Below are positions 36,204 to 45,524 of a DNA stretch of 64,000 nucleotides, in pieces. Position numbers and translations under genes: made by a program. The notes under the pieces were generated by a model that saw nothing but the letters and a program-made list of their open reading frames with translations, was not told where the DNA came from and searched no databases. Location of the stretch: positions 224,911 to 288,910 of the forward strand of contig CAKZPV010000033.1 of NCBI GenBank assembly GCA_937139405.1, given 5' to 3'. Within the stretch, counting starts at the first letter, position 1. The number at the start of each line of letters is the position of its first letter. Source of the stretch: an uncultured Nitrospirota bacterium (GTDB lineage: Bacteria > Nitrospirota > Nitrospiria > Nitrospirales > UBA8639).

Positions 36204-37247
36204 TCATTGAGCAAAATGTTCATAGCCTTTTGGGTATAATCGTTTTTGTCTTCCATTACTCTGTTCTATTCGGATGCCAAACCCTTTAGGTTGAATGGCC
36301 CCGATTTTTGTGATAGGAATTCGCTGTTTCTTCGCCTTCATCTCAAATTCTTGTTGCCATTTTGGTGGAATAGTAAACAGTAATTCGTAATCTTCACCCC
36401 CATGAAGACTCCAGTCTAACGGATTGGCTTGAAGCCTTTTGGCGTAATGTTGCATATGTTGAGACATGGGAATTTCCCTACTCTCAATGAGCGCTCCTAC
36501 ATGGCTGTGTTGACAGAGATGTTTGAGGTCACCAGACAATCCGTCTGAAAGATCCATTGTGGTAGAGGCATAGGGTTGAGATGCCAAAAGTTGTCCGAGG
36601 GCAATGCGAGCTGTGGGTTGCAAGTGTCGTTGCACCAAGTATTTCATCGTTTTCGTCAGGACAGAGGGCTTGGGAGGACGTCTGAGTTTTTTGAGGTAGG
36701 CGAGTCCCGCTGCTGAGTCACCAAGTGTACCGCTGACATAGATGAGGTCTTCAATCTTGGCTCCCTCCCGGGTGAGAATATGTTGAGGTTTGACTAGGCC
36801 GATGATCGTGATGGTAATAAATAAAGAGGTGAGCGAAGAGCACGTATCGCCTCCAAGAAGTTGGACTTTATAAGGTTTACACGGAACGGCCAAGCCTCGA
36901 TAAAATTCCTGCCAATCTTGTTTCGTGAGGGAAGGGGGTAATGCGATGGCCACAAACATCCCTGTTGGCGTTCCTCCCATTGCCGCAATGTCACTGAGAT
37001 TGGCTGCAGCCGCTTTATAGCCTATATCGTACAATGTCGCGGTTTTTCTGTTGAAGTGAATATCTTCAATCAAGAGATCTGTTGAGATGACGAAGTGTTG
37101 TTCTGGAGAGAGCGGTAAGACGGCCGCATCATCTCCTATTCCAACCGTGGGGCGAAATCCCTGTGTGGTGAATTGACGGGGGATCGATTGAATGAGTTGG
37201 AATTCCCCAAGATTCGAAAGGCGTGCCGATCGGGGGTTGGCGGGCAT
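36204..37247 (-). CDS. thiL: Thiamine-monophosphate kinase
   Basis: ThiL phosphorylates thiamine monophosphate to thiamine pyrophosphate, the last step of cofactor synthesis, in the cytosol. The 347-residue protein shows GIGDDAAVL (Mg-ATP site), VISTDLLIEDIHF, then AAANLSDIAAMGGTP, LGGDTCSS and TMDLSDGLSGDL. These are characteristic of the PurM-like ATP-binding fold of ThiL. The ATG lies 15 bases after the lon stop, so the two are co-transcribed. Length is normal. Confidence 0.95.
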   Translation of the reverse strand: MPANPRSARLSNLGEFQLIQSIPRQFTTQGFRPTVGIGDDAAVLPLSPEQHFVISTDLLIEDIHFNRKTATLYDIGYKAAAANLSDIAAMGGTPTGMFVAIALPPSLTKQDWQEFYRGLAVPCKPYKVQLLGGDTCSSLTSLFITITIIGLVKPQHILTREGAKIEDLIYVSGTLGDSAAGLAYLKKLRRPPKPSVLTKTMKYLVQRHLQPTARIALGQLLASQPYASTTMDLSDGLSGDLKHLCQHSHVGALIESREIPMSQHMQHYAKRLQANPLDWSLHGGEDYELLFTIPPKWQQEFEMKAKKQRIPITKIGAIQPKGFGIRIEQSNGRQKRLYPKGYEHFAQ

Positions 37248-37261
37248 CGTCGTGGGTAGCT

Positions 37262-39739
37262 TCAGGAAGCTTTGGTCACCTTGTGGCGTGCAGGTGGCCG
37301 CATTGTCCCAGTCGATGCCACCTTTTTTCGACGTCCTGAGGTGGCTTGAGAGGGGATTGTGGCAGTTTTGAGCTTTGATTTCCCTTTTGCGCGAAGAGTT
37401 GCTTTCAACACTTCCGACATCGTGTCGACGGCGATAAACTCTAACCCTCGGACGAGGTGTTTCGGGATATCATCTAGATCTTTCTGATTGCGTTTGGGAA
37501 TAATAATCGTTTGGAGGTGTGCCCGTTTGGCTGCCAGTACTTTTTCTTTTAACCCTCCAATAGGAAGAATGCGACCTCGCAAGGTGATTTCTCCGGTCAT
37601 GGCAATCTCGCGTTTGATCGGCCATTGGCCAAGACAGGAAGCTAAGGCGGTAGCAATAGTGATCCCCGCCGATGGACCGTCTTTAGGGATGGCACCTGCC
37701 GGTACATGAATATGGATGTCCTGTTTAGCAAAGAGACTTGAATCAATCCCTAATTGAGGAGCTTGGGAGCGAATATAACTGAGGGCTGCATGCGCAGATT
37801 CCTTCATGACTTCTCCAAGATGGCCGGTTAAGGTTAATTGACCTTTGCCCTTGCTTGCCGAGGCTTCTACATACAAGACATCTCCGCCGGTTTCTGTCCA
37901 AGCGAGTCCAGTAGAGACACCGATCTCATCTTTTTCTTGCTCCTGTTCGGGGATAAACTTGGGGACGCCCAAGAATCGATGGAGATTTTTTGGCGACACG
38001 CGGTATTGCTTGATTTTACCTTCAGCGATGCACTTAGCAATCTTGCGCATGACATTGGCCAGTTCCCGCTCCAAGTTTCGAACTCCTGCTTCTCTAGTGT
38101 ATTGGGCAATAATTTGTGTCACGCAGGCTTCGGTAAGATGGAGATGTTGATCCGTGATCCCATGTTCCTCTAGCTGTCGAGGAATCAGGTAGCGCTGAGC
38201 AATGCCATGTTTTTCTTCTTCAGAGTATCCCGGTATTTCGATGATTTCCATGCGATCGCGTAAGGCGGAGAGAATAGGATCTGTCACATTGGCTGTGGTA
38301 ATAAACATGACATCACTCAAATCTACTGGAACTCCAAGATAGTGATCGACGAAGGCATTGTTTTGTTCGGGGTCCAAGACTTCGAGTAAGGCAGCTGATG
38401 GGTCGCCGCGAAAGTCCACACCAATTTTATCGACTTCATCAAGCATGAACACGGGATTAATCGTACCTGCTTGTTTGAGTCCTTGAATAATTCTTCCAGG
38501 GAGTGCTCCGACATATGTGCGGCGATGCCCACGAATTTCTGCTTCGTCTCGGGTTCCCCCAAGGCTAATACGCACGAATTCGCGGCCTAGGGCTCGCGCA
38601 ATAGATTTACCTAATGAAGTCTTTCCGACTCCTGGGGGCCCAACAAAACACAAGATGGGGCCTTTTATTTTGGCTTTCAGTTTGCGAACGGCCAAGTACT
38701 CCAATATCCGTTCTTTAACGCGTTCCAGATCGTAATGGTCTTCATGGAGGACTTTTGAGGCTTGAGCAATATCTAGATTATCTGTTGAGTGATGGCTCCA
38801 GGGTACTTCTACGAGCCATTCCAAGTACGTGCGTATGGTACCAGCTTCAGCTGAATCTTGGTGCATTTTCTCCAGGCGCTTGAGCTGTTTTTCAGCTTCT
38901 TTCAGAACCTTTTCCGGCATGTTTGCTTCTTGGATGCGCTGGCGGAAATCAGCAACTTCTTCTGTGCGATCATCTAGTTCTCCTAGTTCTTTTTGGATCG
39001 CTTTCAGTTGTTCGCGGAGAAAATATTCTCGCTGAGTTTTATCCATCTCGCCTTTCGCGTCGGCTTGAATTTTTTGTTGCATAGCCAACACATCTTGCTC
39101 TTTTCCAAGGATGTCATTTACGTATTTAAGGCGAGCAATGGGGTCTTTAATTTCTAACACTTCTTGGGTGATCTCGATTTTGAGTCCGAGGTTTGAGGCA
39201 ATAATGTCAGCGAGACGGCCTGGGTCGTCCAAGTTTTCGATGACTGTGAGCACATCCGGCATAATGACTTTGCCCAACCCAAGTAATTTTTCCAAGCCTT
39301 CGCGTGCAGAACGAATGATGGCTTCATGCTCTAATGAAGAAACAGCTGAAGGTGTTTCCGTGATGGTCTCAATCTGAACAGAGAAAAAGGGTTTTGATTG
39401 AGTAAAGTCTTGAATGTGGGCTTTGGCTAAACCCTGTACGAGAATTTTGATGCGCTCATCCGGGAGTTTGAGCATGCGCATGATGACCCCAACTGTTCCC
39501 ACAGCATGAAGGTCATCTGATGCTGGCTCTTCGGTTTCTTGATTTTTTTGCGTGGTGAGAAAGATTAGTCGATCGGCTGCAAGCGCGGATTCAATGGCTT
39601 TGATGGAAAGATCACGTCCGACGAACAGCGGAAGAACCATATAGGGAAAAATGACAATGTCACGAACTGGCAGGAGAGGCAACTCATCAGGAATTTGCTC
39701 AATCGAAGGTGTTGTGAATTCGGATGCGTCTTCTGTCAT
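37262..39739 (-). CDS. lon: ATP-dependent protease Lon
   Basis: Lon degrades misfolded and regulatory proteins. The 825-residue protein has the full domain order: N-terminal substrate domain ([20 protein letters not shown]), AAA+ module with Walker [10 protein letters not shown], and arginine-finger region. The C-terminal serine-lysine protease has its catalytic Ser in DGPSAG (about residue 688) and Lys in [13 protein letters not shown] (about 730). Length is slightly above E. coli Lon (784), due to a Lys/Arg-rich C-terminal tail. It starts the lon-thiL-DUF2062 unit. A sigma-70-like promoter is visible upstream. Confidence 0.97.
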   Translation of the reverse strand: MTEDASEFTTPSIEQIPDELPLLPVRDIVIFPYMVLPLFVGRDLSIKAIESALAADRLIFLTTQKNQETEEPASDDLHAVGTVGVIMRMLKLPDERIKILVQGLAKAHIQDFTQSKPFFSVQIETITETPSAVSSLEHEAIIRSAREGLEKLLGLGKVIMPDVLTVIENLDDPGRLADIIASNLGLKIEITQEVLEIKDPIARLKYVNDILGKEQDVLAMQQKIQADAKGEMDKTQREYFLREQLKAIQKELGELDDRTEEVADFRQRIQEANMPEKVLKEAEKQLKRLEKMHQDSAEAGTIRTYLEWLVEVPWSHHSTDNLDIAQASKVLHEDHYDLERVKERILEYLAVRKLKAKIKGPILCFVGPPGVGKTSLGKSIARALGREFVRISLGGTRDEAEIRGHRRTYVGALPGRIIQGLKQAGTINPVFMLDEVDKIGVDFRGDPSAALLEVLDPEQNNAFVDHYLGVPVDLSDVMFITTANVTDPILSALRDRMEIIEIPGYSEEEKHGIAQRYLIPRQLEEHGITDQHLHLTEACVTQIIAQYTREAGVRNLERELANVMRKIAKCIAEGKIKQYRVSPKNLHRFLGVPKFIPEQEQEKDEIGVSTGLAWTETGGDVLYVEASASKGKGQLTLTGHLGEVMKESAHAALSYIRSQAPQLGIDSSLFAKQDIHIHVPAGAIPKDGPSAGITIATALASCLGQWPIKREIAMTGEITLRGRILPIGGLKEKVLAAKRAHLQTIIIPKRNQKDLDDIPKHLVRGLEFIAVDTMSEVLKATLRAKGKSKLKTATIPSQATSGRRKKVASTGTMRPPARHKVTKAS

Positions 39740-39828
39740 GGCAGAAAGTCCATGAGGTTCATGATAGTGAAAGCTATGGAGAAGGAAAAATGAAGATGCA
39801 CGACCATTTTCTTGTTCAACAGTTTTCG

Positions 39829-39858
39829 ATACTAGGAGAAGGTGAAAAAAGTTGTCAA
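39829..39858 (-). promoter_or_regulatory. Sigma-70-type promoter of lon
   Basis: On the minus strand, TTGACA (39858-39853) is followed after 18 bases by TAGTAT (39834-39829). The -35 is a perfect consensus and the -10 matches four of six. It lies about 90 bases upstream of the lon start. No CIRCE or heat-shock operator was seen. Confidence 0.55.
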
Positions 39859-39924
39859 GGTTTGCTCAGGGCGAAGTTTATTGGTTGTGACCCCCACAAT
39901 AGAATTTGTTTTGCTAAAGTTTGC

Positions 39925-39954
39925 TTTACAAGGAATCAGTTCCCTGAATATAAT
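39925..39954 (+). promoter_or_regulatory. Sigma-70-type promoter of the bamA-lpx operon
   Basis: TTTACA (39925-39930) and TATAAT (39949-39954) are separated by 18 bases. The -10 is a perfect consensus and the -35 matches five of six. It is the best sigma-70 candidate ahead of the large outer-membrane operon, with a leader of about 255 bases. Confidence 0.6.
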
Positions 39955-40217
39955 CTCACACTTATGTTATCTTAGAACTCCCTACCATTTTAAGGTGGGG
40001 GTCTTTCCCGCGTTTATGCCAATCATTACAATTTCACGTGAGGGGAATCATTCAAGATAACCATTACGTCTCTTGCTGATTCTGTATTCCTTTCTGGATC
40101 TTCTTCTTGTGCATTTCTCATTTTCATCAACAACATTGTTTGTTTCGAAGCTTACTTGGGTCAGATAACTCGCATCTTATGCAACAAGACTCCTGTTCCT
40201 TTGCCCATTTGTGCTTC

Positions 40218-42476
40218 ATGATGTCACGAATTCTTTTTTCCGTCATTATGGTGTTTTGTATTTTGGGGAGCTTTTCTTGGGCCCAGAGCCCGGAAAATCG
40301 TATTCAGCGAATTGAGATCAATGGAAACCGTCATATTGATCGGCAGGCGATTGTTGGGAAATTGTCTATTCACTCAGGTGATATGTTTTCTCAGGAACGG
40401 GTTCGAGAGCAAATTCAGAAGATCTATAGTATGGGGTTTTTTGAAGAAGTGGATGTGGCTACACAGTTAATTGCAAATGATGTGGTGATTTCTTTCCAAG
40501 TGAAGGAAAAACCGTTTACGGTTGAAGTCGTGTATGACGGAAACGACGAATTATCCGATGATACACTTGGCGAAAAAAATACGATTAAAAATCAAACATT
40601 CCTTGACCAAGAACAAGTCAAAGTTTCCGTCGAGCATTTCCGAAAGCTCTACGTGGAAAAAGGCTATTACCATGCTCAAATTGTTCCCATTGTTGATTTG
40701 ATTGAGGAAGGTCAAGCGCGCTTAACCTATTCGATTGATGAAGGGGAACAAGCCCATATCGAAAGCATCAATTTTGAAGGTCGAAATGTTCTCAAAAAAA
40801 AGGAATTGTATGCCTTTATGGCCAACCAAGAATGGTCCTGGCCTTGGTCTATTTTTTCCGATTCTGGTGTGTTGCGCCGAGATGAATTGCCGAATGATGT
40901 TGAGCGAGTGAAAGAAGTCTATATGAATAAGGGGTATTTAGATATTCAAGTCGGCATGCCTCGTATTGATTTAGATGAAACAAAAGAGTGGTTTACGCTG
41001 GTTTTCCCAATCGTAGAAGGCGAACCCTATATTGTGAACCAGATTCAATACAAAGGGAATACCATCTTTTCTGAAAAAGAATTGCGAGATGAACTCCCGA
41101 TTCAAGCAGGTGATGTTTTTCAACGTATCAAGATTCGAGATGAAATTACGCGTGTGACCGACCTCTATGGCAGCCGAGGCTATGCGTTTACTGAAGTCAA
41201 ACCGTCGGTTGAACCTGATCCCATGACTCGGAGTGCGCGCATTGGTTTTGTGATTGATGAAGGAGAAATGGTGCGAATAAAAGATATTCGCATTACGGGG
41301 AATAATAAAACCCGAGACAATGTGATTCGGCGAGAATTGCGTGTGGATGAACGAGACATGATTGATTCTCCTTCTATTAAACGAAGTTTTGAACGGCTGA
41401 ATAACTTGAACTTTTTTGAAACCGTCGAAATTTTACCCAAACAAACTGCTCCGGGAGAAGTGGACCTCGATGTCAAAGTCAAAGAGAAGCCCACTGGGGC
41501 TTTTAGCATTGGTGGGGGATTTAGTACTTTGGATCAGTTTACGCTCATTGCTGATATTACAGAGGGGAATTTCTTGGGTCGTGGGTATTTAGCCAAGATT
41601 AGAGGGCAGTTGGGGGGACGTCGAACATTAGGTATTCTCACCTTTCGGAATCCAGCTATTTTTGATACGTTAACGTCTGTTCAGATTGACGGGTTTCGCA
41701 CGCGAACAAATTTTCTGACCTACGATGAAACCAAGACTGGTGCGAATCTGACATTTGGCCGAGCGTTTTCGGAATTTATCACTGGGACGTTTACCCTGGT
41801 TGGGGAACATATCAATATTCGGGATGTCGAGTCAGATGCCCCCGATATTATCAAAGATCAGGAGGGCCGGCAGTCCACAACGGGGTTTCGCGCAAGTTTG
41901 TTTCGAGATTCACGGGACTTCTTCTTAGATCCTCGCAAAGGAATACGAGTTGGTGTGCGTACAAGCCTTGGGACAGATCGCCTTGGAGGATCAAATAATT
42001 TCTATAGTGGAAATTTCGATATTTTGAAATATACGCCCCTCCCATTTTGGGATTTTCGTCATTCTATTCGAGGACGGATTGGATATGGCGCAGGGTTTGA
42101 TGGAGAGGAGCTTCCGATTCCTGAGTTCTTGTTTGTGGGAGGCATTAATACTGTTCGCGGGTTTAAATTTGGGCGAGCCGGACCTGTGACCTCAAGTAAC
42201 GATCCTGAAGGTGGGAATAAGCAATTAATCTTTAATAATGATTTAATATTTCCTATATTGCCAGATGCGAAGTTAAATGGGGTGGTCTTTTTTGATTATG
42301 GAAAAGGCTTTGCCAAAGGTAAGAAATTGGATTTTGATCTTCGACAGGCCGCAGGTTTTGAAGTGAGATGGATCTCTCCATTTGGGCCTCTTCGTGCTGC
42401 CTATGGTTTCAACCTTGACCCTAAACCAGGCGAGAAAAAAGGCGTATTTGAATTTTCTATTGGATCAGTTTTTTAG
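40218..42476 (+). CDS. bamA: Outer membrane protein assembly factor BamA
   Basis: BamA inserts beta-barrel proteins into the outer membrane. A signal peptide is present (MMSRILFSVIMVFCILGSF, with cleavage after SWAQ). Five POTRA domains follow (seen from IQRIEINGNRHIDRQAI on, with repeated G-x-x-x-Y segments). A C-terminal 16-strand barrel then includes GGINTVRGFKFG. The ~752-residue length from this start is normal. The frame stays open upstream to 40107, but the signal peptide fixes the start at 40218 or 40221. No clear Shine-Dalgarno sequence is present. It heads the bamA-ompH-fabZ-lpx operon. Confidence 0.93.
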   Translation: MMSRILFSVIMVFCILGSFSWAQSPENRIQRIEINGNRHIDRQAIVGKLSIHSGDMFSQERVREQIQKIYSMGFFEEVDVATQLIANDVVISFQVKEKPFTVEVVYDGNDELSDDTLGEKNTIKNQTFLDQEQVKVSVEHFRKLYVEKGYYHAQIVPIVDLIEEGQARLTYSIDEGEQAHIESINFEGRNVLKKKELYAFMANQEWSWPWSIFSDSGVLRRDELPNDVERVKEVYMNKGYLDIQVGMPRIDLDETKEWFTLVFPIVEGEPYIVNQIQYKGNTIFSEKELRDELPIQAGDVFQRIKIRDEITRVTDLYGSRGYAFTEVKPSVEPDPMTRSARIGFVIDEGEMVRIKDIRITGNNKTRDNVIRRELRVDERDMIDSPSIKRSFERLNNLNFFETVEILPKQTAPGEVDLDVKVKEKPTGAFSIGGGFSTLDQFTLIADITEGNFLGRGYLAKIRGQLGGRRTLGILTFRNPAIFDTLTSVQIDGFRTRTNFLTYDETKTGANLTFGRAFSEFITGTFTLVGEHINIRDVESDAPDIIKDQEGRQSTTGFRASLFRDSRDFFLDPRKGIRVGVRTSLGTDRLGGSNNFYSGNFDILKYTPLPFWDFRHSIRGRIGYGAGFDGEELPIPEFLFVGGINTVRGFKFGRAGPVTSSNDPEGGNKQLIFNNDLIFPILPDAKLNGVVFFDYGKGFAKGKKLDFDLRQAAGFEVRWISPFGPLRAAYGFNLDPKPGEKKGVFEFSIGSVF

Positions 42477-42498
42477 ATATGATCGAAGGGTAAAAAGA

Positions 42499-43155
42499 AT
42501 GATTAGCTATGTCCATTTAACAGTGTGGAGTATTGTAAAATTATTCAATATGGGCATCGTTTATCTCAGTATCGTGTTGTGTCTGAGTATGTTGCTTTCT
42601 AGTTGTGCTTCTGTGAATGGCGAATCTCAATCTGAGATTGTCGTTGGCGTTATTGACCCTCAACAAATCTTAGAAGAAACGGTCCAAGGACAACGGCTTT
42701 CAGACAAACTGAAAGCGTTTATGAAAGATCGACAGATTCTTGTGGAGTTAGAGCAAAAAGAGCTTCGTGATTTGGAAGATGAATTACGAGCTCAACGGAC
42801 GGTCATTAGCCAGTCAGCGAGGGAACTGAAAGAAGAACATTTTCGGCAAAAAATGGCGACTTATCAACAAAAGGTTGCTGACTTGAATCGTGAGGTCCAA
42901 GACAAGCAGCGAGAGTTGCAAAATGAGTTTCGTCGTGAAGTTGGTGAAATCATCACTGAAATTGCAAGCGATCGTAATTTAGGATTGGTGATTGAATCTG
43001 GTTCTAACTCAGGAACCCTGTTTCATCGAGACAGTTGGGATATTTCTGCACAAGTCATTGAGGCAATGAATCGAGTAGGTAATGAAACGAATACACAAAT
43101 AGATGACACGAATGATCAAATAGATAACGCCTATGATGATGTGGCCGAACCATAG
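42499..43155 (+). CDS. ompH: OmpH/Skp-like protein with lipoprotein signal
   Basis: OmpH/Skp is a periplasmic chaperone for unfolded outer-membrane proteins. The coiled-coil region (ELEQKELRDLEDELRAQR, then QKVADLNREVQDKQRELQNE) and the closing LGLVIESGS segment are characteristic. The N-terminus is unusual: hydrophobic residues lead to a lipobox LSSC, with Cys36 counting from this start, so the protein may be lipid-anchored rather than soluble. The ATG at 42499 has GAAGGG at 42485-42490; a start at 42550 would also keep the lipobox. The protein ends in an Asp/Asn-rich tail. It lies 22 bases after bamA. Confidence 0.85.
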   Translation: MISYVHLTVWSIVKLFNMGIVYLSIVLCLSMLLSSCASVNGESQSEIVVGVIDPQQILEETVQGQRLSDKLKAFMKDRQILVELEQKELRDLEDELRAQRTVISQSARELKEEHFRQKMATYQQKVADLNREVQDKQRELQNEFRREVGEIITEIASDRNLGLVIESGSNSGTLFHRDSWDISAQVIEAMNRVGNETNTQIDDTNDQIDNAYDDVAEP

Positions 43156-43224
43156 GATTTCTCAGTTGTTCTATCGTCTCGTGAAATTTGTCACACGTCA
43201 AGAGATGAAAAAGGAGAAAGCTGT

Positions 43225-43677
43225 ATGGCTGAAATAGAATTAGATATTCTTGCTATTCAGGCTTTACTTCCCCACCGGTACCCGTTTTTGTTAGTTGATC
43301 GGATTAAGGAGATCGAAGAGGCCAAACGTATTGTTGGGATCAAAAATGTCACAGCGAATGAAGAATTTTTTCAAGGCCATTTTCCTGGGCAGCCAATTAT
43401 GCCAGGTGTGTTGCTCCTTGAAGTGATGGCTCAGGTTGGTGGTGTCTTAGCGAGGAAAACAGCTGAAGGAAAAGGCCGTCCGACTGTTTTTCTTACGGGC
43501 ATTGAAAAAGCAAAGTTCCGTCGTCCTGTTGTTCCGGGTGATCAATTGCGAGTAGAGGTCGAAGTGGTGCGCAGGAAAGACCCATTTTGGAAAATGGCTG
43601 GGCGCATAACTGTTGAGGAGTCTTTGGTCTGTGAGGCGGAAATGACTGCAATGGTAAGAGCTGAAGAGTTGTTATAA
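43225..43677 (+). CDS. fabZ: 3-hydroxyacyl-ACP dehydratase FabZ
   Basis: FabZ dehydrates 3-hydroxyacyl-ACP in fatty-acid synthesis; the same acyl-ACP pool supplies LpxA. The 150-residue protein shows LLPHRYPFLLVDRI and the active-site helix GHFPGQPIMPGVLLLEVMAQ (catalytic His and Glu). Length is normal. AAAAGGAGAAAG precedes the ATG. It directly precedes lpxA, and lpxD is not present between ompH and fabZ, unlike the enterobacterial order. Confidence 0.97.
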   Translation: MAEIELDILAIQALLPHRYPFLLVDRIKEIEEAKRIVGIKNVTANEEFFQGHFPGQPIMPGVLLLEVMAQVGGVLARKTAEGKGRPTVFLTGIEKAKFRRPVVPGDQLRVEVEVVRRKDPFWKMAGRITVEESLVCEAEMTAMVRAEELL

Positions 43678-43759
43678 TTCCTAGCGACAGAAAACCAAAA
43701 TTTTTCCTTTGCATTCTTCCTAGGGTTCTCAAACTATCCAATCTTGAAATGAGAACGTC

Positions 43760-44569
43760 ATGAATATTCATCCCACAGCAATCGTGCATCCCAAAGCTAA
43801 TGTTGGAGCAGATGTCACGATTGGTCCCTATTGTGTGATCGGTGAACATGTCGCAATCGGTGCACAAACTGAATTAGCATCTCATGTCTGTATTGAAGGG
43901 CATACGGAGATAGGTCGGTGTTGTCGGATTTCCCCTTTTGTCTCCGTTGGGACGCCGCCGCAGCATTTACAATATAAAGATGAACCTACAAAGGTTTGTA
44001 TTGGTGATCACAATATTATTCGTGAAAATGTAACGATTAATCGTGGAACGGGATTTGGCAATGGGACCACTCGGATTGGGCATCATAATTTTTTAATGGC
44101 GTATACCCATGTGGCACATGATTGTGAATTGGGTAATCATATTGTGATGGCGAATGCTGCGAATTTAGCAGGACATGTCTCCGTGGGCAATTCGGTTGTT
44201 ATTGGAGGATTAGTGGGAGTGCATCAATATGTCAGAATTGGTGAATATGCGATGGTCGGTGGCTGTTCGGCCTTAGGCCGAGATGTCCCTCCTTTTGTGC
44301 GAGCAGCAGGGGGTTATCGGGCTCAGATGTTTGGCCTGAATACGATTGCGCTACGGCGGCATAAATTTTCTCCTGTGAGAATAGAGACGCTTAAAGCCGC
44401 ATTTGAGCTCTTGTTTCGGCAAAGACATCGCCTGCAGGAGGCTATTAAATTGGCCAAGAATACTTATGGGGACAGTACGGATGTATTAAGCTTGCTGACC
44501 TTTCTTGAAAGTACGAGTCGAGGAATTTGTCAAGTCTCTTCTCGAGAACTTGATGATGATGAAGAGTAG
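43760..44569 (+). CDS. lpxA: UDP-N-acetylglucosamine acyltransferase LpxA
   Basis: LpxA performs the first step of lipid A synthesis, acylating UDP-GlcNAc (or its 3-amino analogue in some bacteria) from 3-hydroxyacyl-ACP. The 269-residue protein is a left-handed beta-helix with hexapeptide repeats (HPTAIVHPKANVGADVTIGP). The catalytic His lies in THVAHDCELGNH. The C-terminal helices (RIETLKAAFELLFRQ) are typical. The Gfo/Idh gene downstream raises the possibility of a 3-amino substrate. The ATG is preceded only by weak purines. Confidence 0.95.
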   Translation: MNIHPTAIVHPKANVGADVTIGPYCVIGEHVAIGAQTELASHVCIEGHTEIGRCCRISPFVSVGTPPQHLQYKDEPTKVCIGDHNIIRENVTINRGTGFGNGTTRIGHHNFLMAYTHVAHDCELGNHIVMANAANLAGHVSVGNSVVIGGLVGVHQYVRIGEYAMVGGCSALGRDVPPFVRAAGGYRAQMFGLNTIALRRHKFSPVRIETLKAAFELLFRQRHRLQEAIKLAKNTYGDSTDVLSLLTFLESTSRGICQVSSRELDDDEE

Positions 44570-44598
44570 TGAATTTGGGAGAAATCTGAGAGTAGGTT

Positions 44599-45450
44599 GT
44601 GAATCTAATCAATGATGGCCATCCTATTGGATTGATTGCAGGAGATGGGCGGTTTCCTATCATTTTTGCTGAGAATGTTCGTCAATTAGGTTTTACGGTT
44701 TCTGCCATTGCACATCTAGGCTCTACCCTTCCTGAACTCGAATCTCATGTCGAGCACATTCATTGGCTAAAAGTTGGTCAGTTTAGCAAAGCGTTGGCAG
44801 CCTTGAAGCACGATGGCGTTCGCCAAGCCGTCATGTTAGGCGGCATTAAAAAGACTAATGTCTTTACCACGTTGCGCCCAGATCTTCGAGCTTTAGCTAT
44901 TTTCACTCGATTGAAACATTGGAAAGATGACGCCATTCTTCGCGAGGTAGCGGGGGAATTGGAACGAGAGGGGATTGAGATTTGTGAATCGACGTTTGGT
45001 CTTCAAGGAATATTAGCAGATGAAGGATATTTGACTACCAAGAAGCCCAATAAAAGTGAAATGGAAGATATTCAATATGGGTGGGAGACGTTAGAAACCT
45101 TGGGGCGCTTAGATATTGGGCAATGTGTTGTGGTCAAAAATCGAGTGATCGTTGCCGTTGAAGCTGTCGAAGGGACGGATGAGGCAATTACTCGAGGAGG
45201 GCAGTTGAGTGGTAAGGGGGGGGTTGTGGTGAAACGAACCAAGCCTCACCAAGATTTGCGATTTGATTTGCCCGCTATCGGCCCTCAAACGATTCAAATA
45301 ATGGTTGCAGCTCAAGCAACAGTGTTAGCGATAGAAGCAGGACGGACAGTGATTCTTGACCGAGAAGAAGTTTTATCGCATGCAAAAAATGCTGGAATCT
45401 CTATTGTTGGAATAGCCGCTGTCGTTCAAGACAATTGTGATTCGCCGTAA
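44599..45450 (+). CDS. lpxI: UDP-2,3-diacylglucosamine pyrophosphatase LpxI
   Basis: LpxI hydrolyses UDP-2,3-diacylglucosamine to lipid X and UMP. It replaces LpxH in several non-enterobacterial lineages. The 283-residue protein has the family segments IGLIAGDGRFPIIFAENVR, then AVMLGGIKKTNVF, GLQGILADEGYLT and AVEAVEGTDEAITRGG. The GTG start has GAGAGTAGG just upstream. It lies 29 bases after lpxA, where LpxI is often found. Confidence 0.93.
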   Translation: MNLINDGHPIGLIAGDGRFPIIFAENVRQLGFTVSAIAHLGSTLPELESHVEHIHWLKVGQFSKALAALKHDGVRQAVMLGGIKKTNVFTTLRPDLRALAIFTRLKHWKDDAILREVAGELEREGIEICESTFGLQGILADEGYLTTKKPNKSEMEDIQYGWETLETLGRLDIGQCVVVKNRVIVAVEAVEGTDEAITRGGQLSGKGGVVVKRTKPHQDLRFDLPAIGPQTIQIMVAAQATVLAIEAGRTVILDREEVLSHAKNAGISIVGIAAVVQDNCDSP

Positions 45451-45475
45451 TTTTAGTCGGTGAGTATCGTGGCCA

Positions 45476-45491
45476 CTATGCTTTGGCATAG
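45476..45491 (+). terminator. Small hairpin after lpxI
   Basis: CTATGC and GCATAG enclose a TTTG loop: six base pairs with a tetraloop, about 25 bases after the lpxI stop. A T/C-rich stretch without a clean uridine run follows. It is at most a weak terminator or pause site. Confidence 0.3.
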
Positions 45492-45524
45492 AGTCCTTCC
45501 TTTATTTCTCATTAACATCACGTT

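Larger units (their letters stand above)
39740..40217. other. Divergent intergenic region between lon and bamA
   Basis: About 480 bases hold the divergent promoters for lon (39829-39858) and for the bamA operon (39925-39954). A 7-bp hairpin with loop ATTTTAA (39980-40000) lies in the bamA leader. Open frames through this region on the plus strand have no ribosome-binding site or recognisable product. Confidence 0.6.

Noticed and set aside
39724..39975. Plus-strand open frame between lon and bamA
   Set aside because: It spans the lon start and both promoters, lacks a ribosome-binding site and shows no family resemblance.
40107..40217. An upstream start for bamA at 40107
   Set aside because: It would put 37 unrelated residues before a clear signal peptide, so the start was moved to 40218.
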